Origin: Iodobacter sp. | Lineage (GTDB): Bacteria; Pseudomonadota; Gammaproteobacteria; Burkholderiales; Chitinibacteraceae | Assembly (NCBI RefSeq): GCF_025352645.1 | Contig: NZ_JANXSO010000015.1 | Coordinates: 1-38,486, forward strand | Length of the DNA: 38,486 bases | Direction of reading: 5' to 3' | Part shown: in pieces, positions 1-10,157 of the stretch | How the letters are laid out: every line of letters starts with the position of its first letter | Numbering within the stretch: position 1 is the stretch's first letter | The notes under the pieces: generated by a model | Seen by the model: the letters and a program-made list of their open reading frames with translations, nothing else | Told to the model about the DNA's origin: nothing | The model's database searches: none | Made by a program: the position numbers and the translations under genes

Positions 1-2789
1 GGCTTTAGCTCGTCGCTTAATAGATTGGAGCATACGCCTACCGCGCGGCTGGCGTCCGGCACATACACCACGGGGCCATTGGCGTAGCCCGGCTCAATTT
101 TGACGGCGGTGTGCACTTTGGACGTGGTAGCTCCGCCAATCAGCAGCGGAATATCAAAGCCTTGGCGCTGCATTTCTTTGGCCACATGGCTCATTTCTTC
201 TAGGCTTGGGGTAATCAGGCCGGATAGGCCGATCATATCTGCGCCAATTTCCTTGGCGGTATCGAGAATTTTTTGTGCAGGCACCATCACGCCAAGATCG
301 GTCACCTTGTAGTTATTGCAGCGCAGTACCACGCCCACAATATTCTTGCCGATATCGTGTACATCGCCTTTCACCGTTGCCATTACGATATTGCCCTTGG
401 CGGGCGCGTCTTGCAGGCCCATGGCGATTTTTTCTGCCTCAATAAACGGCTCTAGGTGGGCCACGGCGGCCTTCATCACGCGGGCGGATTTCACCACCTG
501 CGGCAGAAACATCTGGCCGGAACCAAATAAATCGCCTACGTGGTTCATGCCGTTCATCAGCACGCCTTCAATCACATGAATCGGGCGCTCTACGGCCAGC
601 CGCGCTTCTTCGGCGTCTTCCAGAATGTAGGTGGTATTGCCGCGCACCAGCGCGTGGGTAATCCGCTCTTGCAGCGTGCCATTGCGCCAGCTTAAATCCT
701 CACCCTTGGCTTGATTTACTTCGCCTTTAAAGCGCTCGGCAATTTCGATCAGGCGTTCGGTGGCGGCGAGGGAATCAAACTCCCCCTCTCCCCGGCCCTC
801 TCCCCCGTTGGGGAGAGGGAGTTGGTTTCCTTTGCTAGAGAGGAGCGTATTCCCCTCGCCCGCTTGCGGGAGAGGGGCTAGGGGAGAGGGCGCAGGGGAA
901 CGCATCAGCACCACATCTTCAATAATATCGCGCAACTCACGCGGCACTTCTTCGTAAACTTCTAGCGCCCCCGCGTTCACAATCCCCATCGTCATGCCTT
1001 TTTTAATGGCGTGATAGAGGAAAACGGCGTGGATGGCTTCGCGCACCTTATTATTGCCACGGAAAGAGAACGAGACATTGGATACGCCGCCGCTCACCTT
1101 GGCGTGTGGCAGATTTTGGTGAATCCAGCCGGTGGCTTCGATAAAGTCGAGGCCGTAGCGGGCGTGCTCTTCAATTCCTGTGGCCACGGCAAAGATATTG
1201 GGGTCGAAAATAATATCGGCCGGGTCCATGCCCACTTCATCGACCAGAATGCGGTAGCTTTTTTCACAGATTTCGATCTTGCGGGCGTAAGTGTCAGCCT
1301 GACCCACTTCATCAAAGGCCATTACGATCACCGCTGCGCCATAGTCTTTGACTAAGCGAGCGTGGTGTTTAAAGGCCTCTACGCCTTCTTTCATCGAGAT
1401 TGAATTCACAATGCACTTGCCCTGCACGCACTTCAGCCCCGCCTCGATCACCTCCCATTTGGACGAGTCGATCATAATCGGTACGCGTGAGATATCCGGC
1501 TCGGCAGCAATCAAGTTCAAGAAGGTGACCATGGCTTTGTGGGCGTCCAGCATGCCCTCGTCCATATTGATGTCGATTACTTGCGCACCGTTTTCTACCT
1601 GCTGACGCGCCACCACCAATGCCTGTGGATAATCGCCGTTTAAAATTAAGCGGGCAAAGGCTTTGGAGCCGGTAACGTTGGTGCGCTCACCCACATTCAC
1701 AAATAAATCTTCATCCCCAATATTAAAGGGCTCTAGGCCAGAGAGGCGGCATTTGGCCTCAATCTTAGGCAGGGCGCGCGGTGCGATGTCTTTTACTGCT
1801 TGGTACATGGCGGCAATATGGGCTGGCGTGGTGCCGCAACAGCCACCAACGATATTGATCAGGCCCGACTCGGCCCATTCTTTAATCGACTCGGCCATCA
1901 TTGCTGGGTCTAAGTCATAGCCGCCAAAGGCATTGGGCAAGCCGGCATTGGCATGGACTGAAACAAAGCTGTCAGAAATCCGGCTCATTTCCTCCACATA
2001 CTGGCGCAGCAAATCTGGCCCCAGTGCGCAGTTCAGCCCGTAGCTGATGGCGTCTGAATGGCGCAGGCTGTTGTAAAACGCTTCGGTGGTCTGGCCAGTT
2101 AAGGTGCGGCCAGATTGGTCGGTAATCGTGCCGGATACCATCACCGGCAGTTGATCGTCTTTGGCAATATTATTTCTGCGGAAATACTGTTTAATTGCGA
2201 ACACCGCCGCCTTAGCGTTTAGCGTGTCGAAAATCGTTTCAACCAGCAGAATATCCGCGCCGCCTTTCACGAGGCCGTCGATGGCCTCTAAATAGCTTTC
2301 AACCAGCGCATCAAAGGTGACATTACGATAGCCCGGATCGTTCACATCGGGGCTGATCGAGCAAGTGCGGTTGGTGGGGCCTAATACCCCCGCACAGTAG
2401 CGCGGTTTATGGGGTGTTTTGGCGGTTTGGGCCACGCATAGTTCTTTAACCAGCTTGGCTGCAGCAAAGTTTAGCTCCCAGACCAAGCTTTCCATCTCGT
2501 AATCGGCCATGGCGATCGAGGTGCCGTTAAAGGTATTGGTCTCGAGAATATCCGCACCCGCATCAAGGTAAGCCTGATGAATTTCTTCGATAATGTGTGG
2601 CTGGCTCAGCACCAGTAAATCGTTATTGCCTTTTACATCGCAAGCCCAGTCAGCAAAGCGCGCGCCACGGTAATCTGCTTCTTGCAGATCGTAAGCCTGA
2701 ATCATCGTACCCATGCCGCCATCCAAAATCAGAATGCGCTGGGTGAGTTGGTGATGGAGTTGGGAATGAAGACTCAGCGAGCGGGTCAT
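1..2789 (-). CDS. metH: Cobalamin-dependent methionine synthase (partial, 3' end outside window)
   Basis: Transfers a methyl group from 5-methyltetrahydrofolate through cobalamin to homocysteine, giving methionine in the cytosol. About 929 codons are visible from an ATG at 2789, with AAGG about ten bases upstream. In order: the homocysteine-binding domain with the zinc-site [10 protein letters not shown] near 1830-1850, the pterin-binding domain, the four-helix cap ([20 protein letters not shown], about 490-560), then the cobalamin motif DVHDIG (about 345-362) and LLIGGATTS. The window ends inside the B12 domain, so the AdoMet reactivation domain is not visible. The linker between pterin domain and cap, normally a few residues before ATERL, carries about 40 extra Gly/Pro/Glu/Arg-rich residues encoded by a repeat at 779-902. 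The frame stays open through it. Family assignment is secure. Whether the insert affects function is unknown. Confidence 0.96.
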   Translation of the reverse strand, partial: MTRSLSLHSQLHHQLTQRILILDGGMGTMIQAYDLQEADYRGARFADWACDVKGNNDLLVLSQPHIIEEIHQAYLDAGADILETNTFNGTSIAMADYEMESLVWELNFAAAKLVKELCVAQTAKTPHKPRYCAGVLGPTNRTCSISPDVNDPGYRNVTFDALVESYLEAIDGLVKGGADILLVETIFDTLNAKAAVFAIKQYFRRNNIAKDDQLPVMVSGTITDQSGRTLTGQTTEAFYNSLRHSDAISYGLNCALGPDLLRQYVEEMSRISDSFVSVHANAGLPNAFGGYDLDPAMMAESIKEWAESGLINIVGGCCGTTPAHIAAMYQAVKDIAPRALPKIEAKCRLSGLEPFNIGDEDLFVNVGERTNVTGSKAFARLILNGDYPQALVVARQQVENGAQVIDINMDEGMLDAHKAMVTFLNLIAAEPDISRVPIMIDSSKWEVIEAGLKCVQGKCIVNSISMKEGVEAFKHHARLVKDYGAAVIVMAFDEVGQADTYARKIEICEKSYRILVDEVGMDPADIIFDPNIFAVATGIEEHARYGLDFIEATGWIHQNLPHAKVSGGVSNVSFSFRGNNKVREAIHAVFLYHAIKKGMTMGIVNAGALEVYEEVPRELRDIIEDVVLMRSPAPSPLAPLPQAGEGNTLLSSKGNQLPLPNGGEGRGEGEFDSLAATERLIEIAERFKGEVNQAKGEDLSWRNGTLQERITHALVRGNTTYILEDAEEARLAVERPIHVIEGVLMNGMNHVGDLFGSGQMFLPQVVKSARVMKAAVAHLEPFIEAEKIAMGLQDAPAKGNIVMATVKGDVHDIGKNIVGVVLRCNNYKVTDLGVMVPAQKILDTAKEIGADMIGLSGLITPSLEEMSHVAKEMQRQGFDIPLLIGGATTSKVHTAVKIEPGYANGPVVYVPDASRAVGVCSNLLSDELK
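779..902. repeat. GC-rich inverted repeat element inserted in frame in metH
   Basis: About 122 bases of CCCTCTCCCC / GGGGAGAGGG sequence. The left half folds as CCCTCTCCCC-CGTT-GGGGAGAGGG (796-819). The right half folds as CCCCTCGCCCGC-TT-GCGGGAGAGGGG (852-877). The two halves are roughly inverted copies around a short AT-richer centre (820-850). This type of CTCTCCC/GGGAGAG repeat is normally intergenic in proteobacteria. Here it lies inside the metH reading frame and is translated without a stop. Confidence 0.8.
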
Positions 2790-2991
2790 GGGCTTATACC
2801 TTGGATGTCTAAGTAATGCGGCTGCAAAGTCGGCAATTTTACCACGCGAAACCGTGGCATTAGTTTGCTATTCACTTGCTACTATTAATTCCGGTGCAGC
2901 AAGCTTGCAATAGTTATATTGTTATCCTTTGTTTTTTTTCTACTAGCTGGATAGTTTTGTCAGCTTCTGGCGTTATATAAGGGAAATAATG

Positions 2992-3966
2992 ATGCAAACT
3001 CAGACGATTCGTATCCATAGCCATGGTGATAGCAGTGTAATGCAGCTTGAAATGCATACTTTGGCAGAGCCGCAGGCGGGTGAGGTGTTATTGCGCCAAA
3101 CTGCGATCGGCGTGAATTATATTGATACCTATCATCGCTCGGGTTTGTATCCGCAAACGATGCCTTCAGGCTTGGGTGTAGAAGCTTGCGGTGTGGTTGA
3201 GGCGCTAGGTGAGGGTGTTACAGAATTTAAGCTTGGGGATAGAGTGGCTTATGCGGGTGGCGCAGTGGGTGCTTATGCCTCTTACCGCGTGCTGCCTGCG
3301 GATAAACTGGTATTGGTACCCGCAAAAATTAGCGATGAAATTGCTGCGGGTACTTTATTGCGGGGAATGACGGCACAATATTTGCTGAAACGTACTTTCC
3401 CAGTACACATTGGGCAAATTATTTTATTTCATGCTGCCGCCGGTGGTGTTGGGCAAATAGCCTGCCAATGGGCCCGCGAGCTAGGTGCTATTGTGATTGG
3501 TACGGTGGGTAGTGATGAAAAGGCCGCGATTGCCAGCCAATATTGCGATCACGTGATTAATTATAAAACCAGTGATTTTGTAGAGCGGGTGCGTGAAATT
3601 ACTGCTGGCAAAGGTGTGGCGGTGGTGTATGACGGAGTAGGCGCGGATACATTTGCAGGCTCGCTAGATTGCTTAGCGCCACGCGGCATGCTGGTGAGTT
3701 TTGGCAACGCATCTGGCCCGGTTCCGGCATTTGAGCCCGCAATTTTGGCACAAAAAGGTTCGCTTTTCTTTACACGTCCTACACTGGGACATTACACCTT
3801 AACTAGGGCTGAGCTGATGGCAACCGCTGCGGATTATTTCCATGCTGTCAGTCGTGGTTTTATTAAGCCTGAAATTGGCCAGAGTTATGCTCTAAAAGAC
3901 GCGGCTAAGGCCCACCAAGACTTAGCGCTGCGCAAGACCCAAGGCTCTACCTTGTTGCGGGTTTAA
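2992..3966 (+). CDS. qor: NADPH:quinone oxidoreductase, zinc-less MDR family
   Basis: Predicted cytosolic reductase of quinones or other electrophiles using NADPH. About 324 residues, the usual length for the QorA group of medium-chain dehydrogenase/reductases. It has the N-terminal GroES-like fold with GVNYIDTYHRSGLYP, then the Rossmann fold with HAAAGGVGQIACQWA (AAGGVG nucleotide loop) and VVYDGVGADTF. The cysteine/histidine zinc ligands of alcohol dehydrogenases are absent, as expected for quinone reductases. Two consecutive ATGs occur at 2989 and 2992. AGGGAA at 2980-2985 is better spaced from the second, so 2992 is chosen. It is divergent from metH across about 200 bases. The exact substrate cannot be read from sequence. 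Confidence 0.9.
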   Translation: MQTQTIRIHSHGDSSVMQLEMHTLAEPQAGEVLLRQTAIGVNYIDTYHRSGLYPQTMPSGLGVEACGVVEALGEGVTEFKLGDRVAYAGGAVGAYASYRVLPADKLVLVPAKISDEIAAGTLLRGMTAQYLLKRTFPVHIGQIILFHAAAGGVGQIACQWARELGAIVIGTVGSDEKAAIASQYCDHVINYKTSDFVERVREITAGKGVAVVYDGVGADTFAGSLDCLAPRGMLVSFGNASGPVPAFEPAILAQKGSLFFTRPTLGHYTLTRAELMATAADYFHAVSRGFIKPEIGQSYALKDAAKAHQDLALRKTQGSTLLRV

Positions 3967-4090
3967 TCTGTGTGGTTCTGCGTTGTTTTTTGTTTATATT
4001 AGTTCAGCATAAATTAATTATAACGCTTTGATTTATATGAATAACGGTACCGGTATAGCCGGAAAACAAATCTCAATAGAGCCTAGCACC

Positions 4091-4684
4091 ATGCTTATTC
4101 ATCACCCACACATTATTTATCTACATGGCTTCTTATCCAGCCCCTTGTCGCAAAAAGCGCAAGATATGGCCGCGTGGATGGAGCAACAGGGATTGCAGCA
4201 TTATTTTCATTGCCCGCAACTACCTATGCATCCAAATGAAGCTGGCGTTTTATTACATGGCTTGTTTTTTAAGCTGGCGCATGAAGATATTTGTGTTGTG
4301 GGCAGTTCGCTCGGTGGCTTTTTTGCCACTTGGGCGGCAGAAACCTTTGGCTGCCGTGTTGTTTTGATTAATCCTGCGGTGCATCCTTATCAAAGAATTA
4401 ATGAGTATTTAGGGCCGCAGAAAAATTATCAAACCGGTGAGATTCATATGATAGATCCCTGTTTTTCTAAGCAATTGCAAGCTTTTGAGCGGCGGCCCTC
4501 AAAGTTTGAGCGCTATTGGTTGCTGACACAAACGGGTGATGAAGTTTTAGATTATCAGGCCGGAGTAAATTTTTATTCAGGTTGTCGTCAAACAATTATT
4601 GAAGGTGGTAATCATGGATTTGTGGATTTTGAACCGTGGTTGCCAGAGATCTGGCGCTTTGCTCAAGGTAAGTCGCTCGTGTAA
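4091..4684 (+). CDS. YqiA-like alpha/beta-hydrolase esterase (UPF0227)
   Basis: Small cytosolic alpha/beta-hydrolase of the YqiA/UPF0227 family, whose E. coli member is an acyl-CoA/palmitoyl-type esterase. The N-terminus IIYLHGFLSSP gives the oxyanion-hole HGF. VVGSSLGGFFATW is the nucleophile elbow (GxSxG). LLTQTGDEVLDY supplies the acid region and GGNHGFVDF the catalytic His. The 197-residue length matches the family. The frame is open back to a TTG at 4028, but homologues begin just before YLHGF, so the ATG at 4091 is preferred even though its ribosome site is weak. It lies 125 bases after the quinone reductase and 73 before the peroxidase. No promoter or terminator separates them clearly, so co-transcription is possible. 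Confidence 0.8.
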   Translation: MLIHHPHIIYLHGFLSSPLSQKAQDMAAWMEQQGLQHYFHCPQLPMHPNEAGVLLHGLFFKLAHEDICVVGSSLGGFFATWAAETFGCRVVLINPAVHPYQRINEYLGPQKNYQTGEIHMIDPCFSKQLQAFERRPSKFERYWLLTQTGDEVLDYQAGVNFYSGCRQTIIEGGNHGFVDFEPWLPEIWRFAQGKSLV

Positions 4685-4757
4685 TCTGCTGAGTTAGCAT
4701 TTGCTCTAGCTTAAAGAAGATCTTGTTTTATCTATTGATTGCTTAAGGATTCTCTGC

Positions 4758-5669
4758 ATGACCCCACAAAGCGGAATATTGCCGGCGGCTAATGGCCACG
4801 CCCTATTTGTATTACTGCGGCGCAGATTGGGTAGGCGCGCGGATACACGGCTTAAAGCGCTACTCGCCAGTTTTCCTGAGCGTATTGCGCGTTTACAAAA
4901 AGAAGATAGCTTGGCTCTGGGTGTGATCGCATTTAGTCCTAAAGTTTGGCCTGAGCTTTACAGCAAAAAGCCCGCAGAGCTGCGCCAATTTCCTTTTATT
5001 TCAGGCGCCATTCATCCTGCCCCTAGCTCTGATGCGGATGTGCTACTGCATCTACGTGGAGAGCGCTTTGATTTACTGTATGAGCTAGCCGATTTGATCA
5101 CGGCGGATATGGCGGAGTGGCTGGAGCCTATAGAAACCGTGCATGGTTTTCGCTATCGGGATGGCCGTGATTTAACCGGTTTTGTTGATGGCACAGAAAA
5201 CCCGCAGGATGATGAGCGAGCAGAAGTGGCCTTGGTTGATTCCTGTGATCAGGATTGGGAAGGGGGAAGCTATATTCATCTGCAGCGCTATGTACATCGT
5301 ATGGACCAATGGCAACAACTGCCGGTTCGCCAGCAAGAAACGGTAATAGGTAGAACCAAGGAAAGCAACGAAGAGCTGCCTGACGAAGATCGCCCGCATA
5401 CAGCACATATTAGCCGTGTGATTATTGAAGAAGATGGCGAAGAATTAGCGCTACTACGCCACTCCATGCCTTATGGTCAGCCTGGAGGGGATAAAGGGCT
5501 CTATTTTATTGCTTACTGTAAAACGCCACGGGTATTTGAAAAAATGCTCACTCGAATGATTGCACCCACTTCGGATGGAAGAGTCGATCATATGTTGAAT
5601 TTCACAAGAGCCGTGACAGGAGGTGCATTTTTTGCACCAAGTATTGAGCAATTAAGTCAACTACTGTAG
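4758..5669 (+). CDS. yfeX: DyP-type heme peroxidase, YfeX family
   Basis: Heme-dependent dye-decolourising peroxidase of the cytosolic YfeX type. It is 303 residues long, close to E. coli YfeX. The signature GFVDGTENP sits at residues 141-149, with the catalytic Asp at 144. The proximal heme His is expected in HTAHISRV (His217) and the distal Arg in LLRHSMPYG (Arg234). There is no signal peptide or Tat motif, which separates it from EfeB-type enzymes. The start ATG follows AAGGA at a suitable distance. No encapsulin gene is next to it, so it is probably free in the cytoplasm. The physiological substrate of this family is still debated. The fold and cofactor are secure. Confidence 0.92.
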   Translation: MTPQSGILPAANGHALFVLLRRRLGRRADTRLKALLASFPERIARLQKEDSLALGVIAFSPKVWPELYSKKPAELRQFPFISGAIHPAPSSDADVLLHLRGERFDLLYELADLITADMAEWLEPIETVHGFRYRDGRDLTGFVDGTENPQDDERAEVALVDSCDQDWEGGSYIHLQRYVHRMDQWQQLPVRQQETVIGRTKESNEELPDEDRPHTAHISRVIIEEDGEELALLRHSMPYGQPGGDKGLYFIAYCKTPRVFEKMLTRMIAPTSDGRVDHMLNFTRAVTGGAFFAPSIEQLSQLL

Positions 5670-5879
5670 CTGATTGGTGGTTTGTGTCTTTGGTAAAAAA
5701 GTGCATGGTTAGCTGCAAATCGCTACGTATTAAGCTGTTTTTAACGGCGTTATAAGCTGCGATTACATGCTACTGACGTTAACTTATTGACTGAATCTAA
5801 ACCCTGTTCAGGAAACCCCCGATTGCTGTAAAAATTGAACACGCCCACATTGCATAAACACATTCGAGGGGTCTTGTTT

Positions 5880-7070
5880 ATGCAATTTGTTCAAAAATCG
5901 GCTGTATTATCTGCAGCTCTCGCTTTAGCGCTTACCGCTTGTGGGCAAAAAACAGAAACTAATACTGCAGCACCTGCCTCTGCTCCGGCTGCTGCTATGG
6001 CTGATTCATCCGTGGTAAAAATCGGTTTTGCGGCTCCCCTAACTGGGCCACAAGCTCATTATGGTAAGGGCTACCAAAACGGCGTACAGCTGGCGATTGA
6101 TGACGTAAACGAAAGCAAACCTACTCTGGATGGTAAGCCGGTTAAATTTGAGCTGGTGGCCGAAGACGATATGGCCGATCCAAAAACCGCCACCCAAGTG
6201 GCCGAGAAATTTGTTGATGCAAAAGTAGCTGGGATTATCGGCCACTTTAATTCGGGTTGTGCGATTCCTGCCTCCAAGATTTATTCTGATGCTGGCCTGC
6301 CACAAATTGCCATGGCAACTGCGCCTGCCTATACCGCTCAAGGTTTTAAAACCACATTCCGCTCGCTCACTTCTGATTCACAGCTTGGCTCGGTGATTGG
6401 TAAATACACGGTAGAAAAGCTAGGCGCCAAAAAAATCGCCATTATCGATGATCGCTCCGCTTACGGCCAAGGCTTGGCTGATGAGTTTGAAAAAGCGGCT
6501 AAGGCTGCGGGCGCTGAAATCGTTAAACGCGAATTCACTAGCGATAAAGAAACCGACTTCACCTCGATTCTCACCTCAATCAAAGGCGCAAAGCCTGATG
6601 TGATTTTCTATGGTGGCACCGATGCACAATCCGGCCCTATGGCACGCCAAAAGAAACGCTTAGCCATTAATGTACCAATTGTTTCCGGCGAAATGACCCG
6701 CTCAGATACCTTCTTAAAACTTGCAGGCCCAGATGCAGAAGGCACGATTGCTGCATTGGCTGGCCAGCCTTTGGATGCGATGCCAGGTGGTAAAGACTTT
6801 GCTGCGCGTTATAAAGCTAAATATGGCGAGTTAGAAATCTACACCCCATATGGCTACGATTCTACCCGGCTGATGCTGGCGGCAATGCAGTCTGCTGGCT
6901 CGGCTAGCCCTGCAAAATATCTACCGGTGCTGGCTAAAATTAAGCATAGCGGTGTGACATCTAGCAATATTAGCTTTGATGATAAAGGCGATTTGCAAGA
7001 CGGTAGTCTGACTGTCTATAAAGTGAAAGGCGGTAAGTGGGAAGTATTGGAAACCCTCGGCGGTAAGTAA
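5880..7070 (+). CDS. Branched-chain amino acid type ABC transporter substrate-binding lipoprotein (LivK-like)
   Basis: Extracytoplasmic binding protein of the Leu/Ile/Val-binding fold (Peripla_BP_6). The start at 5880 follows GAGGGG with good spacing. It yields a lipoprotein signal MQFVQKSAVLSAALALALTAC with the lipid-attached Cys at residue 21, followed by an Ala/Pro/Ser linker. The mature part opens with VVKIGFAAPLTGPQAHYGKG, typical of LivJ/LivK, and contains GIIGHFNSGCAIPAS and KKIAIIDDRSAYGQG. Length 396 residues is normal. No permease or ATPase gene (LivHMGF) lies nearby, so it is an orphan that must share a transporter encoded elsewhere. It could bind ligands other than branched-chain amino acids. 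A strong terminator follows. Confidence 0.9.
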   Translation: MQFVQKSAVLSAALALALTACGQKTETNTAAPASAPAAAMADSSVVKIGFAAPLTGPQAHYGKGYQNGVQLAIDDVNESKPTLDGKPVKFELVAEDDMADPKTATQVAEKFVDAKVAGIIGHFNSGCAIPASKIYSDAGLPQIAMATAPAYTAQGFKTTFRSLTSDSQLGSVIGKYTVEKLGAKKIAIIDDRSAYGQGLADEFEKAAKAAGAEIVKREFTSDKETDFTSILTSIKGAKPDVIFYGGTDAQSGPMARQKKRLAINVPIVSGEMTRSDTFLKLAGPDAEGTIAALAGQPLDAMPGGKDFAARYKAKYGELEIYTPYGYDSTRLMLAAMQSAGSASPAKYLPVLAKIKHSGVTSSNISFDDKGDLQDGSLTVYKVKGGKWEVLETLGGK

Positions 7071-7077
7071 GTTGTAC

Positions 7078-7143
7078 CCCAGCTTCGGCTGGGTTGTAGT
7101 TCTCTCCTTTGATGCAAACTGGTTCGCCAGTTTGCATTTTTTT
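7078..7143 (+). terminator. Rho-independent terminator after the LivK-like gene
   Basis: Two UUCG-capped hairpins in tandem. CCCAGC-TTCG-GCTGGG is at 7078-7093. ATGCAAACTGG-TTCG-CCAGTTTGCAT is at 7112-7137, an 11-base-pair perfect stem followed by six or more T residues. The second is a textbook intrinsic terminator. Confidence 0.93.
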
Positions 7144-7199
7144 ATGGGCCGACGTAAAACTGATGTCAGAATAGTGGATGATGCCTGCCGTTGAGATAA

Positions 7200-8159
7200 A
7201 TGATTTGGAGTCTATTCTTGAGCCCTAAAACCCCCGAGCAGCAGTGGCAGTGGCTACAAAAAGGCCCAGGCTTAAAGGCCTTAAGTGAGGCCTTTCCAGA
7301 GGATTGGCTGCTGGTTAGAGATGAGTTAACCGCTGTATTTGCACGGCGTGATCCTGTAGAGCTGAAGCAGCTGGTGCAGAAAGCATCAAAGCGGGTCAAG
7401 CCAGATGCGCGGTTTTTATCAGGGGAGAGAAATGGCCGTGCTTTTGCTGATTTTGTGCGTGTACAAATTCGTCAGCGGATGAATGAGCTGGCGCTGCGCC
7501 AATATGCATTTTCTGCCGCAACCGGCGTGCACACTGGCAAGGTAAGATTTAATTTTTTTAATGGAGTGTTGGCGCAAAAATTATTGTTTCAGCACGATTT
7601 AGTCAGAAAACCCGTTTCGATGCGGGCTTTTAAATATATTTGGCCGCTGTTATGGCAAAAACGGCTATTGATGCCGCTGGTGGAAAAGCGTGGCATTTAT
7701 TGTTTTTATAGCCAAGAGTTGATTGCTAAATTAGCGACAATCATTGGCCAACGTCGTTGCGTAGAAATTGCGGCTGGCGATGGCACGCTGAGCCGGTTTT
7801 TAAGCGATGCGGGGGTGGATATTACGGCTAGCGATGATTTTAGCTGGGGAAAAGTGCTGCAATATCCAGAATCGGTGCAGTGCTTGGATGCCACGGCGGC
7901 GATCGCTCGTTTTAATCCACAGGTGGTGATTTGCTCATGGCCGCCCTCGGGCAATCGGTTTGAAAAGCAGATTTTTCGCAAGCAGGGTGTAGAGACATAT
8001 ATTGTGATTGGCAGCCATTCACGTTTTATCACTGGAAACTGGGCGGATTACGAGGCGCAAATAGCCTTTGATTGGCAGGAAGCACTCACACTTAGCAAGC
8101 TTGTGCTGCCGCCAGAGCTAAAAGCGGGTGTGTGGGTGTTCCAGCGTAAAGCTACTTAA
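7200..8159 (+). CDS. SAM-dependent methyltransferase-like protein
   Basis: A 319-residue cytosolic protein. The C-terminal half holds a Rossmann methyltransferase core: motif I CVEIAAGDGTLSRFLSDAG, an acidic residue after strand 2 (DITASDD), and a motif IV-like VVICSWPPSG. The N-terminal half is charged and helical and unlike a named domain. AFSAATGVHTGKVRFNFFNGVLAQ may be a conserved core of that part. SWPPSG is reminiscent of the NPPY/DPPY motif of amino- or nucleotide methyltransferases, but the match is not close enough to name a substrate. The start ATG is preceded by GAG about six bases upstream. It stands alone between a terminator and the convergent chemotaxis gene. Confidence 0.6.
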   Translation: MIWSLFLSPKTPEQQWQWLQKGPGLKALSEAFPEDWLLVRDELTAVFARRDPVELKQLVQKASKRVKPDARFLSGERNGRAFADFVRVQIRQRMNELALRQYAFSAATGVHTGKVRFNFFNGVLAQKLLFQHDLVRKPVSMRAFKYIWPLLWQKRLLMPLVEKRGIYCFYSQELIAKLATIIGQRRCVEIAAGDGTLSRFLSDAGVDITASDDFSWGKVLQYPESVQCLDATAAIARFNPQVVICSWPPSGNRFEKQIFRKQGVETYIVIGSHSRFITGNWADYEAQIAFDWQEALTLSKLVLPPELKAGVWVFQRKAT

Positions 8160-8177
8160 ACAGGTTGCTTGGCTTGC

Positions 8178-10157
8178 TTAGATCTTTAGCTTGCTGACGC
8201 TTTCATGCAGCCTAGACGCTACATTCTGTAGTTCTTCAGAGGCTTGCAAGCCTTTCTCTGTATAGGCACGGCTGCCATCGGCTTCTCTGGCAATTGCTTC
8301 AACGTGCAGAGCCACATGTTCGCTGGCGACTCTTTGCTCCGCCAAGGTGCTGCTAATGGCTCGCAATTCGCCGACTACTCCGCCCATTTTTTCGCGCATT
8401 GCATTAACTGAAGAGCTGACTGTTTGCGCCATATTGCTGTTTCTTTCTACCTCATTGACGCTTAGATTCATGCAGCTCACCGCATCTTGGGTGGAGTGTT
8501 GTACTTTACTTAATACACCCACAATTTCTGCGGAGGAGCTTGATGTACGCTCGGCTAGTTTTCTAACTTCATCGGCAACCACGGCAAAGCCGCGGCCTTG
8601 TTCTCCTGCCCTTGCCGCCTCAATGGCCGCATTGAGGGCGAGTAAATTAGTCTGATCGGCAATTTCTCTAATCACCCCTACTAATGAGGAGATTCTGGAA
8701 GATTCTTGGCTGAGATGGTTAATGCTTTCTGAGGCCGTATTGATGCTGCTGGCGATATTTTTCATTTGTCCAAAGGCAGAGTTGACCTCTGTAACGCTTT
8801 GGATAGCCTGCTCTTCTGATTCCGCGCCTAATGTGAGTGCACGTTCAGCGTAAGATGCACTTTCTGCAATGCTGGTAGAAAGTTGCTCTACAGAGCTTGA
8901 GACCATTTGTGTTGCATCACTTTGCCTTATGGCCATATCTGCGATGCTCGCTACGGTTTTGGCGTATTCAATGGCGATATCACCTAGCAAGGTGGTGGCA
9001 ATTTGGGTTTCTGCCACCATGCTGCGTAAATCATGTTGCATGCTATCAATAGCTTGCAACAAACTGCCATCTGCTGATGCGGGAATCGGTACTGCCAAAT
9101 TGCCTTCGGCAATTAATTTTACAAGAGTGACCACGGTATTGGGATCGCTGCCAAGCTGCATACTGAGCGCACGATAAAATGCCCAGCCCAATAAAGTGGT
9201 TAAGATCAGCGCTACAATGGCAGCGCCTACATAGCGATTACGCTGCTCGGTAAGGCCATCTACTCGCACTTGCAAAAGCGTATTGAGTGAGGCAATTAGT
9301 TTTTCGTTTAGCTCGAGTTGCGCTTTACTGCCTTGATCTTGCTCTTTTAATAAAGCGGGTAAAGTTTCTGTTGGATGGTTTTCTAATGCTTTTGGGCTTA
9401 ATTCGGCTTGCAGCTTACTATATTGCGTGCTCATTGCTGCTACGGCGGTATCAAAGCGTTTGTTCATGGAGTCGTTGTATTTACCAACTCGAATTAAATT
9501 ACCTGTGATTAGGTCAAAATTTTGCAGGGCAAGTGGGCGTAGCTCGATTAATCGAGTTAATTGCTCGGCTAGATCAGTCTTTAGCGAAAGCGCCCCACGG
9601 CTCATATGCTCGCCTAATAAATCTTGATAAGCAGGTAAGCGAAAGCAAACGCTATCCATTAAATAATAGGTATCGATATCTGGATCAAGGGTAAGGTTAG
9701 ATTGATCGCATGCGTCAGAAATATGCTGGGTTAGGCTGCTGGATAATTTAGCGTAGCTTTGCTCAATACTTTTGGGATCGCTACTATTGTCGGTGCGAAA
9801 GGCATCCCATGCTTGGTGGAGCGCGCTGCGCTGTGCTTCAAAGCCTAAGTCTTTAACCTGCTGTAATTGCTCGGCGCTACTAAGGGTTTTTTCAAACTCA
9901 CTAATCCACGCACTATTGTCGCTAGCTAATCCTGCTACTTTATTGGCGCGTAAAGGTTGTAATTTTGATTGCAAGCTAAGCCATGGCTGGATATATGCCA
10001 TTCCTTGCTGCTCTTTTGCTGAAAATGCGCGATTGGTTTCTGTCACTTGATAAAGTGAGTAGCCCAAAAAACAAATACCAAAGGCGATAACTAAGCCCAT
10101 TACGGCAAATCGAGCGGGATAGCTTAGTGAGCGCATAAAGCGGATTAAGTAGTTCAT
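8178..10157 (-). CDS. Methyl-accepting chemotaxis protein
   Basis: Membrane chemoreceptor signalling to CheA/CheW. There are two membrane segments near the N-terminus, about residues 14-36 ([17 protein letters not shown]) and 310-332 ([20 protein letters not shown]). They flank a helical periplasmic sensor domain of about 270 residues. A HAMP-like linker follows ([26 protein letters not shown]). The cytoplasmic coiled coil has the highly conserved hairpin tip [38 protein letters not shown] (given in parts: [20 protein letters not shown], then [18 protein letters not shown]). There is no C-terminal NWETF-type CheR pentapeptide. Four codons upstream is another ATG (10169). No che genes are nearby, and the ligand is unknown. 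Confidence 0.93.
   Translation of the reverse strand: MNYLIRFMRSLSYPARFAVMGLVIAFGICFLGYSLYQVTETNRAFSAKEQQGMAYIQPWLSLQSKLQPLRANKVAGLASDNSAWISEFEKTLSSAEQLQQVKDLGFEAQRSALHQAWDAFRTDNSSDPKSIEQSYAKLSSSLTQHISDACDQSNLTLDPDIDTYYLMDSVCFRLPAYQDLLGEHMSRGALSLKTDLAEQLTRLIELRPLALQNFDLITGNLIRVGKYNDSMNKRFDTAVAAMSTQYSKLQAELSPKALENHPTETLPALLKEQDQGSKAQLELNEKLIASLNTLLQVRVDGLTEQRNRYVGAAIVALILTTLLGWAFYRALSMQLGSDPNTVVTLVKLIAEGNLAVPIPASADGSLLQAIDSMQHDLRSMVAETQIATTLLGDIAIEYAKTVASIADMAIRQSDATQMVSSSVEQLSTSIAESASYAERALTLGAESEEQAIQSVTEVNSAFGQMKNIASSINTASESINHLSQESSRISSLVGVIREIADQTNLLALNAAIEAARAGEQGRGFAVVADEVRKLAERTSSSSAEIVGVLSKVQHSTQDAVSCMNLSVNEVERNSNMAQTVSSSVNAMREKMGGVVGELRAISSTLAEQRVASEHVALHVEAIAREADGSRAYTEKGLQASEELQNVASRLHESVSKLKI

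Noticed and set aside
100-1920. Several plus-strand open frames across the metH region, including one reading through the repeat at 779-902
   Set aside because: The minus strand encodes MetH with recognisable motifs throughout. The plus frames are shadows without ribosome sites.
2790-2988. Possible SAM, SAH or cobalamin riboswitch upstream of metH
   Set aside because: Only a short CCACG/CGTGG hairpin is visible. No riboswitch core elements could be recognised on the minus strand.
5728-5879. Promoter ahead of the LivK-like gene
   Set aside because: No convincing -35/-10 pair could be placed. Only the ribosome site is clear.
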